The notes beneath the pieces were generated by a model. That model saw nothing but the letters and a program-made list of their open reading frames with translations, was not told where the DNA came from and searched no databases. Shown here one piece after another: positions 1 to 13,379 of a stretch of DNA of 64,000 nt. Location: NCBI GenBank assembly GCA_003254905.1, contig QANU01073111.1, forward strand, positions 149,999 through 213,998, read 5' to 3'. The position numbers and the translations under genes are program-made. Numbering within the stretch: position 1 is the first letter of the stretch; each line of letters starts with the position of its first letter. This DNA is from Nissolia schottii. Its lineage: Eukaryota; Streptophyta; Magnoliopsida; Fabales; Fabaceae.

Positions 1-232
1 ATCTTATTATACATCCTTTGATATTTTGGGTTTGGATGGTAAGGGCAATGGAAGCGTAGAATAAATAACATAAAATACAAAAAGAGGTGGTGAAATTGTG
101 AAATAATATCCACCACCAGCACCATTGCACCAACCACGAGGACCCAATGGATGTTTGGCTTAAGATCTTTGGCCGAAAATTAGATCTGATTGATGACGTG
201 TACAAAGCGGGCCCAGTTCTCTCATGTCGCTT

Positions 233-241
233 AGATATTTT
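233..241 (-). promoter_or_regulatory. Evening Element upstream of the PRR5-like gene
   Basis: The plus strand reads AGATATTTT, the exact reverse complement of the Evening Element AAAATATCT, about 350 bases before the start codon. Evening Elements are bound by the CCA1/LHY/RVE family of MYB factors and are known in promoters of clock PRR genes. A near match lies at about 19-28. Function here is inferred from position and exact identity. Confidence 0.55.
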
Positions 242-543
242 GGGGCGTCGAGGATATTTCCGTGGGCCGTTGGATGAGAGGCGGTTAACGCAGGTGGCTC
301 GTTTTGGGCCGTGCGATTGGCTCCGCTGTTAAACTTAACGGTGCCTGTCCTTCTAGATATTATCTTCCTTTTTATATGCTTTTCTTTTCTGTGCGTTTTT
401 GTTTGTGTTTTATTTTACCCTCCAAAATTGTGCGTTCGGGGAAAAACAGAGCAAAGGATATATCAAATTTGTGTCTGCTGATTTTGAAGCTGCAAGGTTC
501 GGGTGGGAGGAAGATTCTTCATGGTACTAGAGTGTGATTGATT

Positions 544-549
544 CACGTG
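544..549. promoter_or_regulatory. G-box CACGTG upstream of the PRR5-like start codon
   Basis: A perfect palindromic CACGTG lies about 40 bases before the ATG, probably in the 5' untranslated region. G-boxes are bound by bHLH (PIF-type) and bZIP factors that feed light signals into clock genes. The match is exact, but a six-base motif can occur by chance. Confidence 0.35.
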
Positions 550-589
550 GAAGTTGATTGATTGGTTCCGTTTGCGAGAAGAAAAAGAA

Positions 590-3500
590 ATGGGTGAGGT
601 TGTGGTCAGTGCTAGTGGTGGTGAGAGGTTAGTGGGAGCGGCGGAGGAGGAGGTGGAGAAGCAGATGATGACGGTGGAGCTGGCGGCGGCGGAAGGGGAA
701 GAGGAAACTGCGACGGAGAGCAGGGGTGAATTGAAGGGGCTGATGAGGTGGGAGAAGTTCTTGCCCAAGATGGTTCTGAGGGTGCTGTTGGTCGAAGCCG
801 ATGACTCCACGAGGCAGATTATAACCGCGCTTCTCAGGAAATGCAGCTATAAAGGTACCATCCCTCTCTTCCATCACTTATTTCTTCTCTGATTTCTGGA
901 TCGCTTGGTGATTTCAAAATTCGGTTTTTGAAGCTCTAGTAGCTGAAGATTTGTACCTTTTTTTTTCTATTGATTCAAATTGGGATAAATATGGGGACTT
1001 GGTTTCGTTGCTCTATTGCTCTTTGCACTTGGGTCTTCTTTTCTGTATGTATGTTGGTCTCGGTTCAATTTTATCTTTTACTGCTGCTACTGTCATATAA
1101 GCATCTATTTCTTCTTCTTCTTATAGTTTCGATTATAAGGGCTGAACCCATGGATTTGATTGATTATAAACATTGGTGTACTTTTTCTGAGGTCTGAGTC
1201 ATTCCGGGTACCCACCAAAGGGGGGGTGGGAATAGAAGAAGCTATTCTTATCTTTGTTGGCTGCAAATTTGAAAAAGGATTTATAGATTATTTTTTGAAA
1301 TCCATATTTATCGGCAGCCTCCGAGCTCATAAAGATTTGATCATTTAATATTAAAAAAATTATGGGAAAGACAACAAAAAAATAAAATGGGTGCATTAAA
1401 TATGTGCCCTTTTTTTTTGTTTTTATTATTATTCTTTTAACAATTTTTTCTTTTGAAAAATTGAATTAAAAAAATTATCTATTTTTCTTACAGGAATGTG
1501 ATGGGGATTTGGGGTCAATGTAAATCCAAGGAACTAATGGTACCTTCCAACTTGATTTTTGTTGTAAGAGTCCTGACAGAGTGTCAGTCTGGAAATAACA
1601 GGCTTAAACCTAAACACGATGCAATTATTTTCAATGTCTGTTTGCCACATAAATTTTTTGTTAGGTAACTTTTCTTCGTGTTTGAAGCTTGTAATTTTTT
1701 AAAAATGTTAGGTACTTAAAACTAATCACATGCTCTAAGAACTTCAAAATAACTTTGTTTCATCTGTTTTGAGCAGTGGCTGCTGTTTCTGATGGACTGA
1801 AGGCATGGGAAATACTCAAGGGAAGACCACGCAACATCGACCTAATACTAACAGAAGTGGATTTGCCAGCCATATCTGGCTATGCACTTCTCACGTTAAT
1901 TATGGAGCATGACATTTGCAAAAATATACCTGTCATAAGTATGATACCAAATATAAATCTTGTAGCTGTTGAATTATTGAGATTTCCCACTTCATTAATT
2001 CTTAACTAATTGTTCTGTGTTTTTTCAATTGCTTTTCCAGTGATGTCCTCACAAGATTCAATTAGCACAGTATACAAATGCATGTTGAGGGGTGCCGCTG
2101 ACTATCTTGTTAAGCCCCTTAGAAAAAATGAATTGAGGAATTTGTGGCAGCATGTTTGGAGAAGACAATCAGTAGGACCGCTGCTCACTCTTTTTTTCAT
2201 TTCTTTTTTCCTTTGCTTTTTTCCCTCTTAAGCTTTAAAATACTCAGGCATTTATCGACCACTGATTGAAATTTTTTATTATTTATTTGCTCTGTCAGTC
2301 AACCATTGGCACAAATGGTCCCCAAGATGAGAGTGTTGCACAGCAGAAGGTTGAAGCCACAGCTGAAAACAATGATGCTAGTAACCGTTCAAGTGGTGAT
2401 GCTGCTTGCATTCAGAGAAATAAGGAATTAATTGAGAAAGGAAGCGATGCACAGGTTGGTTTTCCAGATCTAGAAATCGTTTTTTCTATATTATTGCTGT
2501 ATTTGAAGATATTTATGAGTCTATGACCAATGACAAAGAATAGAAACAGTTCAAGTAGATTTGGCATGTTGTCAGCAGAGGTTGTGAACTTTAGAAGGAA
2601 TCATTTCATTATCTTTTTAAAAAAAAAAAAATTCTGGTTAATTCAATAATTCATTGTGAATGAGAAGCTATGATAGAGTCTGCAAGGATATCTTCATGTG
2701 ATAAGACATCCAATATTGCTGTTCAGATCGATAGTTGTAGCATATCTATGTCTGAAATTGCCCGCCATGTCTTTCTTCTGTCAATTTTATCTTCAAATTC
2801 TACGGAAGATTGCCAAATCCTGTCACCTTTTGGTATGGCCACAGCCCTATAGAATCTACATAGATTAAGTCTTAGTCAATGCACTCCAACACCTAATGTT
2901 TCCCCCGGGGGGGGGGGGGTTGTTATTTATCTCTGGTTATAAGCTTCTTATAGTTAGAAATTTGCTTTCAGTCTGGTTTGCCTAGATGAAGTTCTCATAT
3001 CGAGACTGCATGTTTGCTGTCTCTTGCAGAGCTCTTGTACAAAGCCCGACTTGGAAGCTGAGAGTGGCCCTGTCGATAACATGCAGGAAATTGCTCCATT
3101 TAAATGTAGTGAATCACATCCAAGTGGAACAAAGACACAAGAGGTTGAAACAAGCATGTGTTTAGGGCAGACATCAATCATGCATGAAACTCATGCTCGA
3201 GGTAAAATATCTGTCCCTCATCACAACAATCTTTTGTCATACTTGACAAGGAAGAAAATCTTAGATTGCGGCAAACTTATTTTTTAGGATTAGCTGTGGG
3301 TATCTGCAAAAATGATGAGACAAGCACAAGTAATGGCAAGGATGGTGATCCAGAGCATTTTAGGAGAGCTAACATCAGTGGTGAGGCTAATGACAATCAC
3401 TATGTTCAAATTAGCTCTTCTAAGGAAGCTATTGACTTGATTGGAGCATTTAATACTCGTCCAAACTGCAGTCTCAAAAATTCCACAGTTAATTGCACAG

Positions 3501-4790
3501 GAAAGTTTGATTTTAATCCACAATTGGACCTTTCCCTACGACGAGCTCATCCCAGCAACTTTGAGAATGAACTCACTGAAGAAAGGAACATTCTCATGCA
3601 TTCTAATGCCTCAGCTTTCAAGCGGTAACTGCTAATATCCCTTGCTATTCTTTTCTTTCCCATTCTTGTTCCTTTCAGAGAATTTAATTCTTTTCAAGTT
3701 ACTAATAGTACATAAACTAGTGGGACTCAGTTGGTTGCTTGTAAAATAGTGAACGCTGAGTGATAACGTTTAGGAACTTTAGAAGATGATATAATGAATT
3801 TCTATATGCTCATCACTGAAATGATCTTCCATTCAGGTATACTAACAGGCAATTGCAAGCGTCGCCTGCAATGTTAATTAACCTCTCTGATCAACAAACA
3901 GAACAGAGAACAAACTGTGAGAAGAGTGTGTCCCATTTTGCCACTGGCTGTAACTCAGATAGTCCAACACCTAGTATGCAAAGATGTATTGTCTCTCCAG
4001 CTACACCGCAATCAAAAGAATCTGAAGCGGCCACTTCACAGTCACGGCAAGGGCATTCTCTCCCAATTCCAGTAAAAGGGGTAAGGTTCAACGATCTATG
4101 CTCAGCCTATGGTTCCACACTTCCTCCAATGTTTAGCACTCAGTCAGGTCCACCATCAATGCCAAGTCCAAGTTCAGTTGTGCTCCTTGAACCAGCCTTT
4201 CAAGTAAATGCATTTTACCAGTCAAATGCCAAAGAAAATAGTTCAGAGCAGCTTTATGAATCTCGTGGCCCTAGCGGAAAATGTGCCCAACACAAATCAG
4301 AACACGCAGAGGATCGAGGACATATCTCTCCGACAACTGACCATAGTGTATCCAGTAGTTTCTGCAATGGAAATGCAAGCCATCTTAATAGCATAGGTTA
4401 TGGAAGCAATTGTGGAAGTAGCAGCAATGTTGATCAAGCTCCCCTCAGAACAGCTTCAGACGGTAAGAATGAAGACATCTCGAACAATGCAAGTTCGCAT
4501 CGATCTATCCAAAGAGAAGCAGCTCTAAACAAGTTCCGGATGAAAAGGAAAGAGAGATGCTTTGAGAAGAAGGTTAGTAGTCAATACAGCATAACCTTTT
4601 TATTAGCATGATCATCATTGTTTCAAAAAAGTTATCCTCATTTGCTAATTCTTATAATTCTCTCCAGGTTCGTTATGAGAGCAGAAAGAAACTAGCAGAG
4701 CAGCGTCCGAGAGTGAAAGGTCAATTCGTTCGTCAAGTGCATCCTGATCCTCTTGCTGCAGAAAAAGATGGCCAACACTACGATCAATAG
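590..4790 (+). CDS. PRR5: Pseudo-response regulator, PRR5/PRR9 clade (circadian clock)
   Basis: Eight exons can be read: 590-854, 1777-1938, 2041-2171, 2299-2454, 3030-3201, 3288-3624, 3837-4572 and 4668-4790. All have GT/AG borders, and the joined frame is exactly 2082 bases (693 residues). Residues about 62-180 form a receiver-like domain. The phospho-acceptor Asp is replaced by Glu (E115 in LTEVDLP), so phosphotransfer is not expected. Residues 634-676 form the CCT motif (REAALNKF through KGQFVRQ), the DNA-binding and nuclear-targeting part. Receiver wording ([19 protein letters not shown]) and the linker pieces [15 protein letters not shown] and SAFKRY resemble PRR5 more than PRR7. The family represses morning clock genes such as CCA1 and LHY in the nucleus. 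The protein is longer than the roughly 560 residues of Arabidopsis PRR5, with an acidic N-terminus. The first in-frame ATG was chosen as start. PRR9 or a PRR5/9 hybrid name is the main alternative. Confidence 0.93.
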
Positions 4791-5249
4791 CAGATTTCTG
4801 ACTCACTAGGGATGAGTGAAGTTAGTAGTATAGTTGCTTCAAAATTTTGTTTTCTCGAAGCACTAGATCTGTATATGCTTTTCTAAATTACTTCCATATA
4901 TAATACATGCCTAGTGTAATATATCATTGTAATTACAGTTTCATAGAGATCTTCCTGTCAAACTATTTATTTATTTATTTGTAAGGTTTGTTTGCTTACA
5001 AGGACTCGCTGATGAATCACGTAGGGGAGATTCTAGAGCAATACCATAGCATTATGATGTTTAATAGTATTTGCAAGCAGTTAAAGTTTCATGTTTGTTT
5101 CAAAATTTGTTCATTAAAAACTCATTTTGGATTGTTGCCGGTTTGTCAAGCAAGCTTTCTTTAAGTGCATTCTTCAGGAGTTCGAAAATGATTCCTGGGT
5201 CCCGCCGCCACTAATTGAAAAAACAAAATGAAATTAAAAGAACAAAAAT

Positions 5250-5465
5250 GTTACATGTATACCCAATTTTATACACTCATACATATACCATTAATAATAC
5301 ACAAACTTTATTCTCATGAGTGCACAAACATTATAAACTTATAGATGATATTTTTAATTATACTTAATTAAGTGCACAAATATTACAGACATTAAAATAC
5401 AAACTTTATGTATTTAAGTATAAGGTGTATGCATGGTGTATATTTTTTTGTGTACGTATAGCAAC
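5250..5465 (+). mobile_element. MITE-like element, copy 1 of 2
   Basis: About 216 bases beginning GTTACATGTATAC and ending GTACGTATAGCAAC, so the two ends are imperfect inverted repeats. A clearly related copy lies in the opposite orientation at about 28317-28530. It shares the internal words TGTTTGTGCAC, TTAATTAAG and ACTCATGAGAATAAA when reversed. No coding capacity. The terminal repeats, short length and two dispersed copies suggest a non-autonomous DNA transposon. The superfamily cannot be assigned. Confidence 0.6.
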
Positions 5466-8392
5466 AACCTTAAAAGAAATATGGATTTTCCCTTGGAAGC
5501 TGCATCATATCAGGATGCCGTCCACCTTTTTACGCCTTTGCAATTAGGATCACATTAAATTTTTTTATAGAAAATACGTATAACTTTAAAAACAAAATGA
5601 AAAGGAAAATTAGTGTATGGCATGTCAGGTACAAGAAAATCCAAGAGCATAAAAACAATTCGTTTCCACATGCTAATAGTTTGAATAATCCTGTCACCTG
5701 AAATTTTTGAAAAAATTATGGACACATTCGTGAATTGGCGGAAGGGTCTCCGTTAAGTTGCGGATAAAGTTTGAGAAAGAAAGGTAGATAGAATACACAC
5801 TTCAGAAATGGACAAATGCAAGTAGCCATAACACTTATAATCACGGGACCATTTTCCATCTTGGAAATAATAATGCCAAAAGTTTTCTTAACAAAGTCCT
5901 TCTCCCCTTTTATTTTTAATTTTTGTTGCTTGTAGTGCCCCACTACCAAATTTGAAGCTTGTAATGTTTACTTACATTTCTGCTTTAACAATACGGTTAT
6001 AATAATATTTGACTGGTTTCTTAGGATTGCACGATTGACCAAGATCTTAGCCTAGTATATAGTGATTCAAAGAACCAACATAATTAAACTAGGCAAAATA
6101 TCTTTTACCACCTTCAATAATCTGAAGAAACTGGAAGTCCTTTTATTGTCCATGAGCAGAGACAAGAAAATGAGAAACAAAGAAGATGAGAAAAACCTTC
6201 TACTTATGGTGGGGTCATAAACTTTCTCTTGGTTGAAGGGGGTTCAATAATTAAACTTAGAAAAAGTAACTTTTTAATATTCAAACGTCTCTACCTATCT
6301 AAACTCCTAACTAGAAAGGGTCCCGATATTAGTAAATGAACGAACATTCAAGCAATCAAAATGGTCCACCATCACCACCATGTATGGATATGCATGATGA
6401 ACATTCCATGCTAACACCATGCTTGATTAATTTTGTATTTGTCTAATCAACTGCTTAATAGCTTTTCTTTTTCTTTTACATGAACTGATTAATAGTTTAT
6501 AAAGACTTTGAAGGCTATTCATATTTATTAATCAAGCCATATGGAAACTGAGGCTGGCCCTTCAATTGGGAAAAAATCTTCTTGCAAGTGGGACCTTTTT
6601 CTCAAAAAGCTAAGTCTGAAAAACACATTTTTAAGGCCATGAAATCATAACTTAACAATAATTTGTAGTGGGTTTCCAAAAAAGTCATTTATAAGATTCT
6701 GCATGTTCCCTCTTTTTTCTGCTCACTCTATTGATCCAATATGAAATGAAATTGCACACTTAAAATTAGAAACCAAAAAACAAAGGAAAAAAAAGGTTAA
6801 CCTACAGCCACAAGTCTCTGTAGTTTCTTTGATAAAAAGATCACAATATGTATGAGGATAGGATATCATCTCCAATGGTCACAAGGGAGAAGGGGCATGC
6901 CACTAGGCCATTAATTTGCAACCATATCCCCCCAATCATGATGAACAAAGCCTATTTTGGCAGTATATCTTCTCTACGGCTCTTTTAAAAGCGTTGCCTT
7001 TTGCTTTTCTTTTCTAATCTAATCAAATTTCACACATTCTAGCTAATTGAGTTATCCCCAAATCCTCTTCTTTCACTCATCGTGGCAGTATCAGATTATA
7101 TGCTATCATTTAAATTTTACAAAGGTATCACAATTCATCCAACATATGTGATATTGATATTGCGATGTGGGGACCAGTCGTCCTCTTGTGTAACACGTGT
7201 CTCACTTATGTGATTACAGCTAGTAATCACCCCCAATGACTTGCACTTCATGCGACTGATTGGTTTCATCTCTTTACCATGCTATGCTATCTATCATTCG
7301 GTGTTCCTTGGTCTTGTACTAAGATAACTTTTCAGTGTATCCTAGAAGCAATATAGTACAAAAGACAACTTCAGGGTATGTTGGTTTACTTTGGAAATTT
7401 TGATTGGTGGTGATGTTCCCCTGGAAAAAAATTAAACAACTTTCAATTTAGTGCTAATTCAAGTAACACGTATTACTTGGAAGTTATTAAAATATCAAGA
7501 TGGCATGAATTATGAGTAGGCTGTGGGTTCAATTCAATTTGCTCCTTTTCCTTAAAATAAAACTGCTTAGCTTCCTTCAATTCAATTTTCGCTTAAAGCT
7601 CAAACAAAGTTTTGTGTGCAACAGTTTTCTCTTTTTAAATCTTTTTTTTTTTGGTTTTCAGTTAAGCTTTTGCGTGCCCAGTTGCACCAAAAAAGGTATT
7701 GCCACAAATTTGGCTTCTAGGGTTATATGGCAGTCTCACTCAATCATCTCATTATGCAAAAGTGTGAAACCGACCAAAGCGTTTTGTTAGGGCCTAAAGA
7801 AAGGGTTATAACTAACGTCGAAACAACCGTAAATACTAAACACCTGTTACATTAACACAGCTAGGTTAGTTTATTTAGGCTTTCTACAGTTTCATGTGTG
7901 AACTTTTTGTTGTTGCTAGTCTTTGAACTAAGAACGTATAATTGAAAAGAAAAGTCTAAGCTTGTCCCACTTAAACTTTGCTCCGTAATTGCTTGCAAAA
8001 GTGGAAGAAAAGAAAAAAGAAGCATTTTGTTGAGGAAGTGGCATCAATAGGTTCAGATGCACCTAATTCCACCCATAAACAAAATTACCCTTATAAAATA
8101 CAGTTACTCCATGGGTCCCCAAGTGCTCATATACTAAGGTGAAAAATATTTATGCATTTTTTCCCCCAACTTTGCAGCTAAGTTTTACAGTTTAATTAAC
8201 CCATGCTAATGAGACACGTATACGTCTGTGACATGCCAGAATTTCCCAATAATATCAAGCAAATTTTCCAGAAGTGTGCTGCTTTAATAATTTTAAATTA
8301 TATACTAATACTAATCTAATCACCACAATGAGAAGCTTATAACAGCTTCCATCCAAAAAAGCATGGCAAAATAATTCTTGCTTTCTGCTCTC

Positions 8393-8399
8393 TTTATAA
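8393..8399 (+). promoter_or_regulatory. Possible TATA box of the NHL26-like gene
   Basis: TTTATAA lies about 100 bases upstream of the start codon. It is followed by a C/T-rich leader at about 8457-8491, typical of plant 5' untranslated regions. Position fits a core promoter, but this is inference. Confidence 0.35.
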
Positions 8400-8495
8400 C
8401 CCCAACCCCCCCACCCCTTCTCTTCCTTAACATTGTAAACATCCCTCATTTCAACTTCCAACTCTCTCTCTCTATTCTCTCTCCCTTTCTTGCAA

Positions 8496-9128
8496 ATGTC
8501 TCGAATCACAATAAAATCTCCAAAACACTGTGCTACTAAACAAGGACTGAAAGATGAGAGGAACTACAAGAAGCTATTCTTTGCTATCTCTGCATTCTTC
8601 ACCACAATCCTAGCATTCATCTTCCTCATCTGGCTCATCCTCCACCCTTCCAAGCCTCAATTCTCACTCAAAGAAGTTGACATCTACCAGCTCAACCTCT
8701 CAGGGCCAAACCTCAACTCCTCCATCCAACTCACCCTCCTCTCCAAGAATCCAAACCAGAAAGTTGGAATCTACTTCGACGAGTTCCAAGTCTATGCCTC
8801 CTACAAGGGTCAGCAGATAACTGGTGATGCCTCTGTGCCTCCCTTCTACCAAGGCAATGAGGAGAGCAATCTCTTATCAGCTTCTCTGGTGGGGAATGGC
8901 TTACCTGTGGCTCCATCACTTGGTTATGAGGTTGGTCGCGACCAAAGTGCTGGAAGGATTGTTCTGAACCTCAAGGCTAATGGGAAGCTTCGGTGGAAGG
9001 TTGGAACTTGGGTCTCGGGGCGTTACAGGTTCAACGTTAATTGTGTTTCTGTCATGGCCTTTGGAAGTTCTGTGCCTTCAGGTCCTCTGGCTTCAAAGCA
9101 GGGTGCTCAGTGTTCTACCACAATTTAG
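8496..9128 (+). CDS. NHL26: NDR1/HIN1-like (LEA_2) membrane protein, NHL26-like
   Basis: Single-exon gene of 210 residues starting MSRITIKSPKHC. A basic cytosolic N-terminus is followed by one hydrophobic segment (about 27-49) and then a LEA_2-type beta domain. The NPNQKVGIYFD stretch (about 85-95) matches the family's conserved NPNxKxGIYYD motif, and the protein ends QCSTTI. Resemblance to Arabidopsis NHL26 runs along the full length (QQIT, LPPFY-type, KLRWKVGTWVSG, YRFNVNC). NHL proteins are plasma-membrane or plasmodesmal proteins linked to defence signalling, and NHL26 has been tied to sugar export through phloem. The frame extends two codons upstream without an ATG, so the ATG at 8496 is used. 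The paralogue assignment is from memory of the family, not a search. Confidence 0.9.
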   Translation: MSRITIKSPKHCATKQGLKDERNYKKLFFAISAFFTTILAFIFLIWLILHPSKPQFSLKEVDIYQLNLSGPNLNSSIQLTLLSKNPNQKVGIYFDEFQVYASYKGQQITGDASVPPFYQGNEESNLLSASLVGNGLPVAPSLGYEVGRDQSAGRIVLNLKANGKLRWKVGTWVSGRYRFNVNCVSVMAFGSSVPSGPLASKQGAQCSTTI

Positions 9129-12100
9129 AATTGAGCACACTACTATTGCTACTTAAACTTGAATGTGAATCTGCTATTTATATCATAAGCTTTCTTTTGT
9201 TATTTTTTTTCAGCTTTTGGTTGGCTTTGTATCAAAAATGTTATTTTGCAGCCAATAAGGTGATTTTGTAAATAAAGTATATGAATGAATGATTGATAGG
9301 ACCTAAAGTTACAGTTTGTGAGTGAGAAAGAAGAAAAAAGGGGATGCATATTAGATGGTAAGCCTTATCTCTTTGCTTTATTAGTTTTATTTCTCTCTTT
9401 CTCTCCCACTATGTATCTAGATTTTGGTTTTGCTATGCATGTGATGGTAGAGGGCACGACGAAGGAGGGGGTATGAATGGATTTCATGGTATCTTTCTCT
9501 AGTAGTAGCTTTTGGGAGTGGATGCATGAGTAGATATTGGGGTCACTTTTGTATCTTTGGTTATTTTTTTGGAAACGGCTAGGGAGAACAATATTTGATT
9601 GAAGGATATGTAGATGAGATTCCAAGGAGAGAGTGAAGGAGAAAAGGGGAAAGAAATTGGTAGCTTTCTTAGTAGGAGAATCTGCAGATTTTACCAGTCA
9701 ATTTCTTGCCTTTAAGAATCATATATGTATATGGTATACTTTTATCAAACTTTTGGTGACCATGAATCAGCTTACATTTTCCTCTCTCTTTTTTGAGCAA
9801 TACCCTGGACATGAGATTGGCCAATGTCCATGCATGTCTCTCAAAGGAATATACCAGGGGATGCAGCTAACAGTCGGAAATGGATAGTTGAACACTTTCT
9901 CTTTTAATGTTCAGCACTTTCTCAAACGAATATACACAGAACATTGAACTACCAATTACTACTTCATCAATGCCAACATTTTCAGCATGTTTAGTTTGTT
10001 AAATATGCTAAGCTGCCAGTTGAAGAACTTGTACTAAATACCAATTAAGCCTATTATATATTTTGTACCTATTTTTGTTAGGCCAAAAGGTTTGAGGTTG
10101 TTGTATGTGTGTTGTTATTTAAAGCTAATGATTGACCAAAAAGATGTATAGAAGTGTTTACTTGCAAGTTAAAGCAGCTAATTTGGTAATTACTTTAAGA
10201 TCAGATCAGATTATGCCTCTTATCATATTAATTTTCCAATAAAAAATTATAATGTAAACAGAAACAACTCCACAACCGTTGCTTTTTTGAGGAAAAAAAG
10301 AGAAGGAACTGGGAAAAAAAAAAAAAACAAGTGCTACAAATTGTCTAAAGTCTGATAACTTTTTCAAGATTAAAAAATGCCATAGGTCTTTACTTTACCT
10401 ACCGGTCCCTACAACAAGAACAATATTTAACATGAAAATGGCTTAGCAAACAAAGAAAATAGACAGTATGTATATAAAGTAGGTTAACATTTTTCTAATT
10501 TCAATTGGTTTAATCAGAGCCAGATACAAATGCAATTGTTAGTTTTCAAACAGAGGAAGGGGAATATAACCCCTTTCCCTCCTTCACATTGAAATGAAAC
10601 AGGCATTATGACAAACACTTGTCCTACATGAGATCTTTGTTAAACAAGGTCAGCCAATTCAGAAACCTGCCCCAACAGAAATTCTTTACAAAAAGTAACT
10701 TTAAACCTTGTCTACCTTAAGAAATTTGAAAAAGGTTCCAAGTAATATTATTTTTCTCCATGAATGTGACACACGCTACCCCATTGCGGGGTTCTGTTTT
10801 TATAGTGCATAGTTTTCTTTACAGCACTTGTTTACATGTGGATCCTTCGTAGAAAACAATTATGCAAAAGTTGTGATGTAAAATATGGAAGTGATGCGCA
10901 ACAAATATTACACATTGCAATTCATTGTTCTAAAAAGCAAAAAGAACATAAATCCAAAGGTCAGTTCAGTACTCCCTGTACCAGCACGGTGTTCTTTTAA
11001 GTTTTAACTAGTGTTTTCTATCAATAGAAGTAATTCTCTAAAAATTATCACTTTATTCCTTCCTGAGATTTGGTTAATGCAACTTAGGTTTAAATGGCTA
11101 TTGTAAATGAGACTAAAGTTCTGTCCAACTTGACCACAAATAAGAAAGTGTACCTTTGATGTTGAGGCAAGAGGTGACCCAATAATTGGATGTCGATTTT
11201 TCGGTTAAGGACAAGCAGTAACGAAAGTGCTGTGTGTTTTTGAATGCTTCACGTTTGAAATATTAAGTGCAGTTCCTTTTTATGTTGATGAAAGTCGCTT
11301 CCAACCAGGTCAGGCAAGTGCTTTGGTCATTGATGAATACCCAAAAACTCAAATTGGTTTGCTTGAAATACCGTGTGACTTTACAAAGGCGTCAAACAAT
11401 TTTGTCAAAAAAGTTGAGAGTGCATATTAATTATTATTACATACATGACTTGCTTGCTTCTACCATCTCCATTTCCATCTCCAACTCTAACCCCTTACTC
11501 CTCATCCATTATTAGTCAGTACATACGCAAACGACAAATGTGTAGGGCACGTATCCACCAATCACAACTTCAGATGTAGACTTAGCGATTAAGCATAGGT
11601 CATGACCTCTTACAAGAATTGTAAAATCTAGAAATAACCGTAGTTCTAATTTTTGAAGCAATATAACTACCAATAGAGGTGTTGAAATATTAGTTATGTC
11701 TTGAGAAGAGGACCCCGGCTTGATTTCCAAAAAGAAATTGAAAAGACTTTGATAGCTTTTCTGAACATGTCATTTTCTTTGAAAGTATATCACTTCGAGA
11801 TTTTATTAGACAAATTACACCAAAGATTTTTACTAACTTACAGAAACTATGTTTTTATTAAGTATAGAATTAATCTAATATAAAAACTACTTGATGTCTG
11901 AAATATATTGAAGGTTGAATAGATAAGCCTTCTTCAACTTCAAGTCCAAAAGAAAGTAGCACATCGTCTTTTACATGGTTGTAAAATTCTGCACTCGCTG
12001 GTTCACTGACCACACGCTCAGGCCTCTCAGATTTTGGTCCCTTTATCTCTTGCATTGAATCCGACCATGTTACTTGTCTACATCGGTGATGTTGATAGAT

Positions 12101-13379
12101 AAAAAAAAGGTGTAGCATTCTCGTCTTGCTTAATTGTGTGTCAATCGTAGATGACAGAAACACATTTAGAGAAGAGTTTGTGCTATGGTGACAACTAAAT
12201 GTGGACAACTCTTAAACAACCTTACTCACATTGGTGCCCCCACATAAGGGTGAGTAGAGTTGTCAAAGAATTGTGACACTTGATTGTGACATTCCATCAT
12301 TATTGTTTAGAGAATTGCGATAAACAACATTCATCACTTACAATATTAAAATACTAAAGTACAAAATTAATTTTAATAAAACTTGTTAATATGATCATTT
12401 TATAAATACTAAATAACTAATTATAGTCTCATTCACATAGAATTTAATATATACCGCAGCCATTCATCTTATTTCCTTAGCTTCAATTCACTGACTTAAA
12501 TACACCCAATAAAGAAATCACTCACCATATGATCTGAGTAAAGAAAATTCTTATCCCTGACTTCAGTTTCTTTCAAGCCAAGTTGCAGTCTATAATACAC
12601 AAGAACAGAGGAACATGTTCCTCTGTTGTGCAGATTGAACACTAAGGTGCATATTACAGCTAGCAACCCCGCCGACAGCATTGGATCTTTACCATTCAAG
12701 GAAGAAATTCCGATTTAAAGCTTCATCCTTATGATTCACCATAGCACCACGGCAAAGTTTGCCAAAACATTATGCCAGAGAACTTATTCTAATTGAACAG
12801 TGTCTCAAATGCTTGCAACAAAAGAAACAAGTCCCTAACGTCTAGCAAGTATATCTTATGTCAATTAGCCTTTTGGGACAACTTCTAACTATCCGTGAGC
12901 CACTTAACCATAAATATGTACGAAGGGAGTTCCATCTCATGTTCTTTTATTGTAGAAGACTACTACTCACAATCACAAGCATATGCCAGAATGCGACAGT
13001 GCATTGAAAGAGAGAGAACATTGAAATGCAACACCACCATTTGCTACCAAAGCAGCTAATGCAACATGGTTGAATGGAAAAATAGCAAATTTTCTATATA
13101 TCCTGTTGTAATGACTTTATTAACACCAACCCCAGAAGTAGTGGGAGCTTGACTCTCTCTTATCTATAAAACTAAATATAAAAAAAAACTCCAGCAACCA
13201 AAAACACTAGTCCGAACTCCCACCTTATTGTCCCAACCAAAACAGCAAAAGCTAACAATGATATAGTTACAAGTGCAATACGTGTTGGAATCAATATCCA
13301 TAACTATAATAACCCTCACCATAGCCAAACAAAAATCAAAATGTTAGCTTAAACACCCAAATAAAAATAAAGAGAGGCA
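9129..13379. other. Intergenic region, no gene recognised
   Basis: About 4.2 kb of A/T-rich sequence. Open frames at 11227-11430 (+), 11870-12208 (-) and 12496-12699 (-) have no recognisable domains and no supporting exon structure. The last 300 bases probably include the 3' untranslated region of the minus-strand gene ending at 13380. No repeat with clear borders was found. Confidence 0.5.

Larger units (their letters stand above)
4791..8495. other. Intergenic region between the PRR5-like and NHL26-like genes
   Basis: No convincing gene is seen. The first few hundred bases are probably the PRR5-like 3' untranslated region. A small inverted-repeat element lies at 5250-5465 and is listed separately. 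The remainder is A/T-rich with short open frames that lack recognisable domains. The last part, from about 8390, is the promoter and CT-rich leader of the next gene. Confidence 0.6.

Noticed and set aside
2896-2920. C5 and long G run in a PRR5-like intron
   Set aside because: Simple homopolymer within an intron; possible sequencing-error site but no function implied.
7512-7790. 92-codon plus-strand frame, Phe/Leu-rich
   Set aside because: Composition reflects T-rich DNA; no domain or promoter support.
11870-12208. 112-codon minus-strand open frame
   Set aside because: No domain, no recognisable homologue, no exon partners; A/T-rich context makes chance likely.
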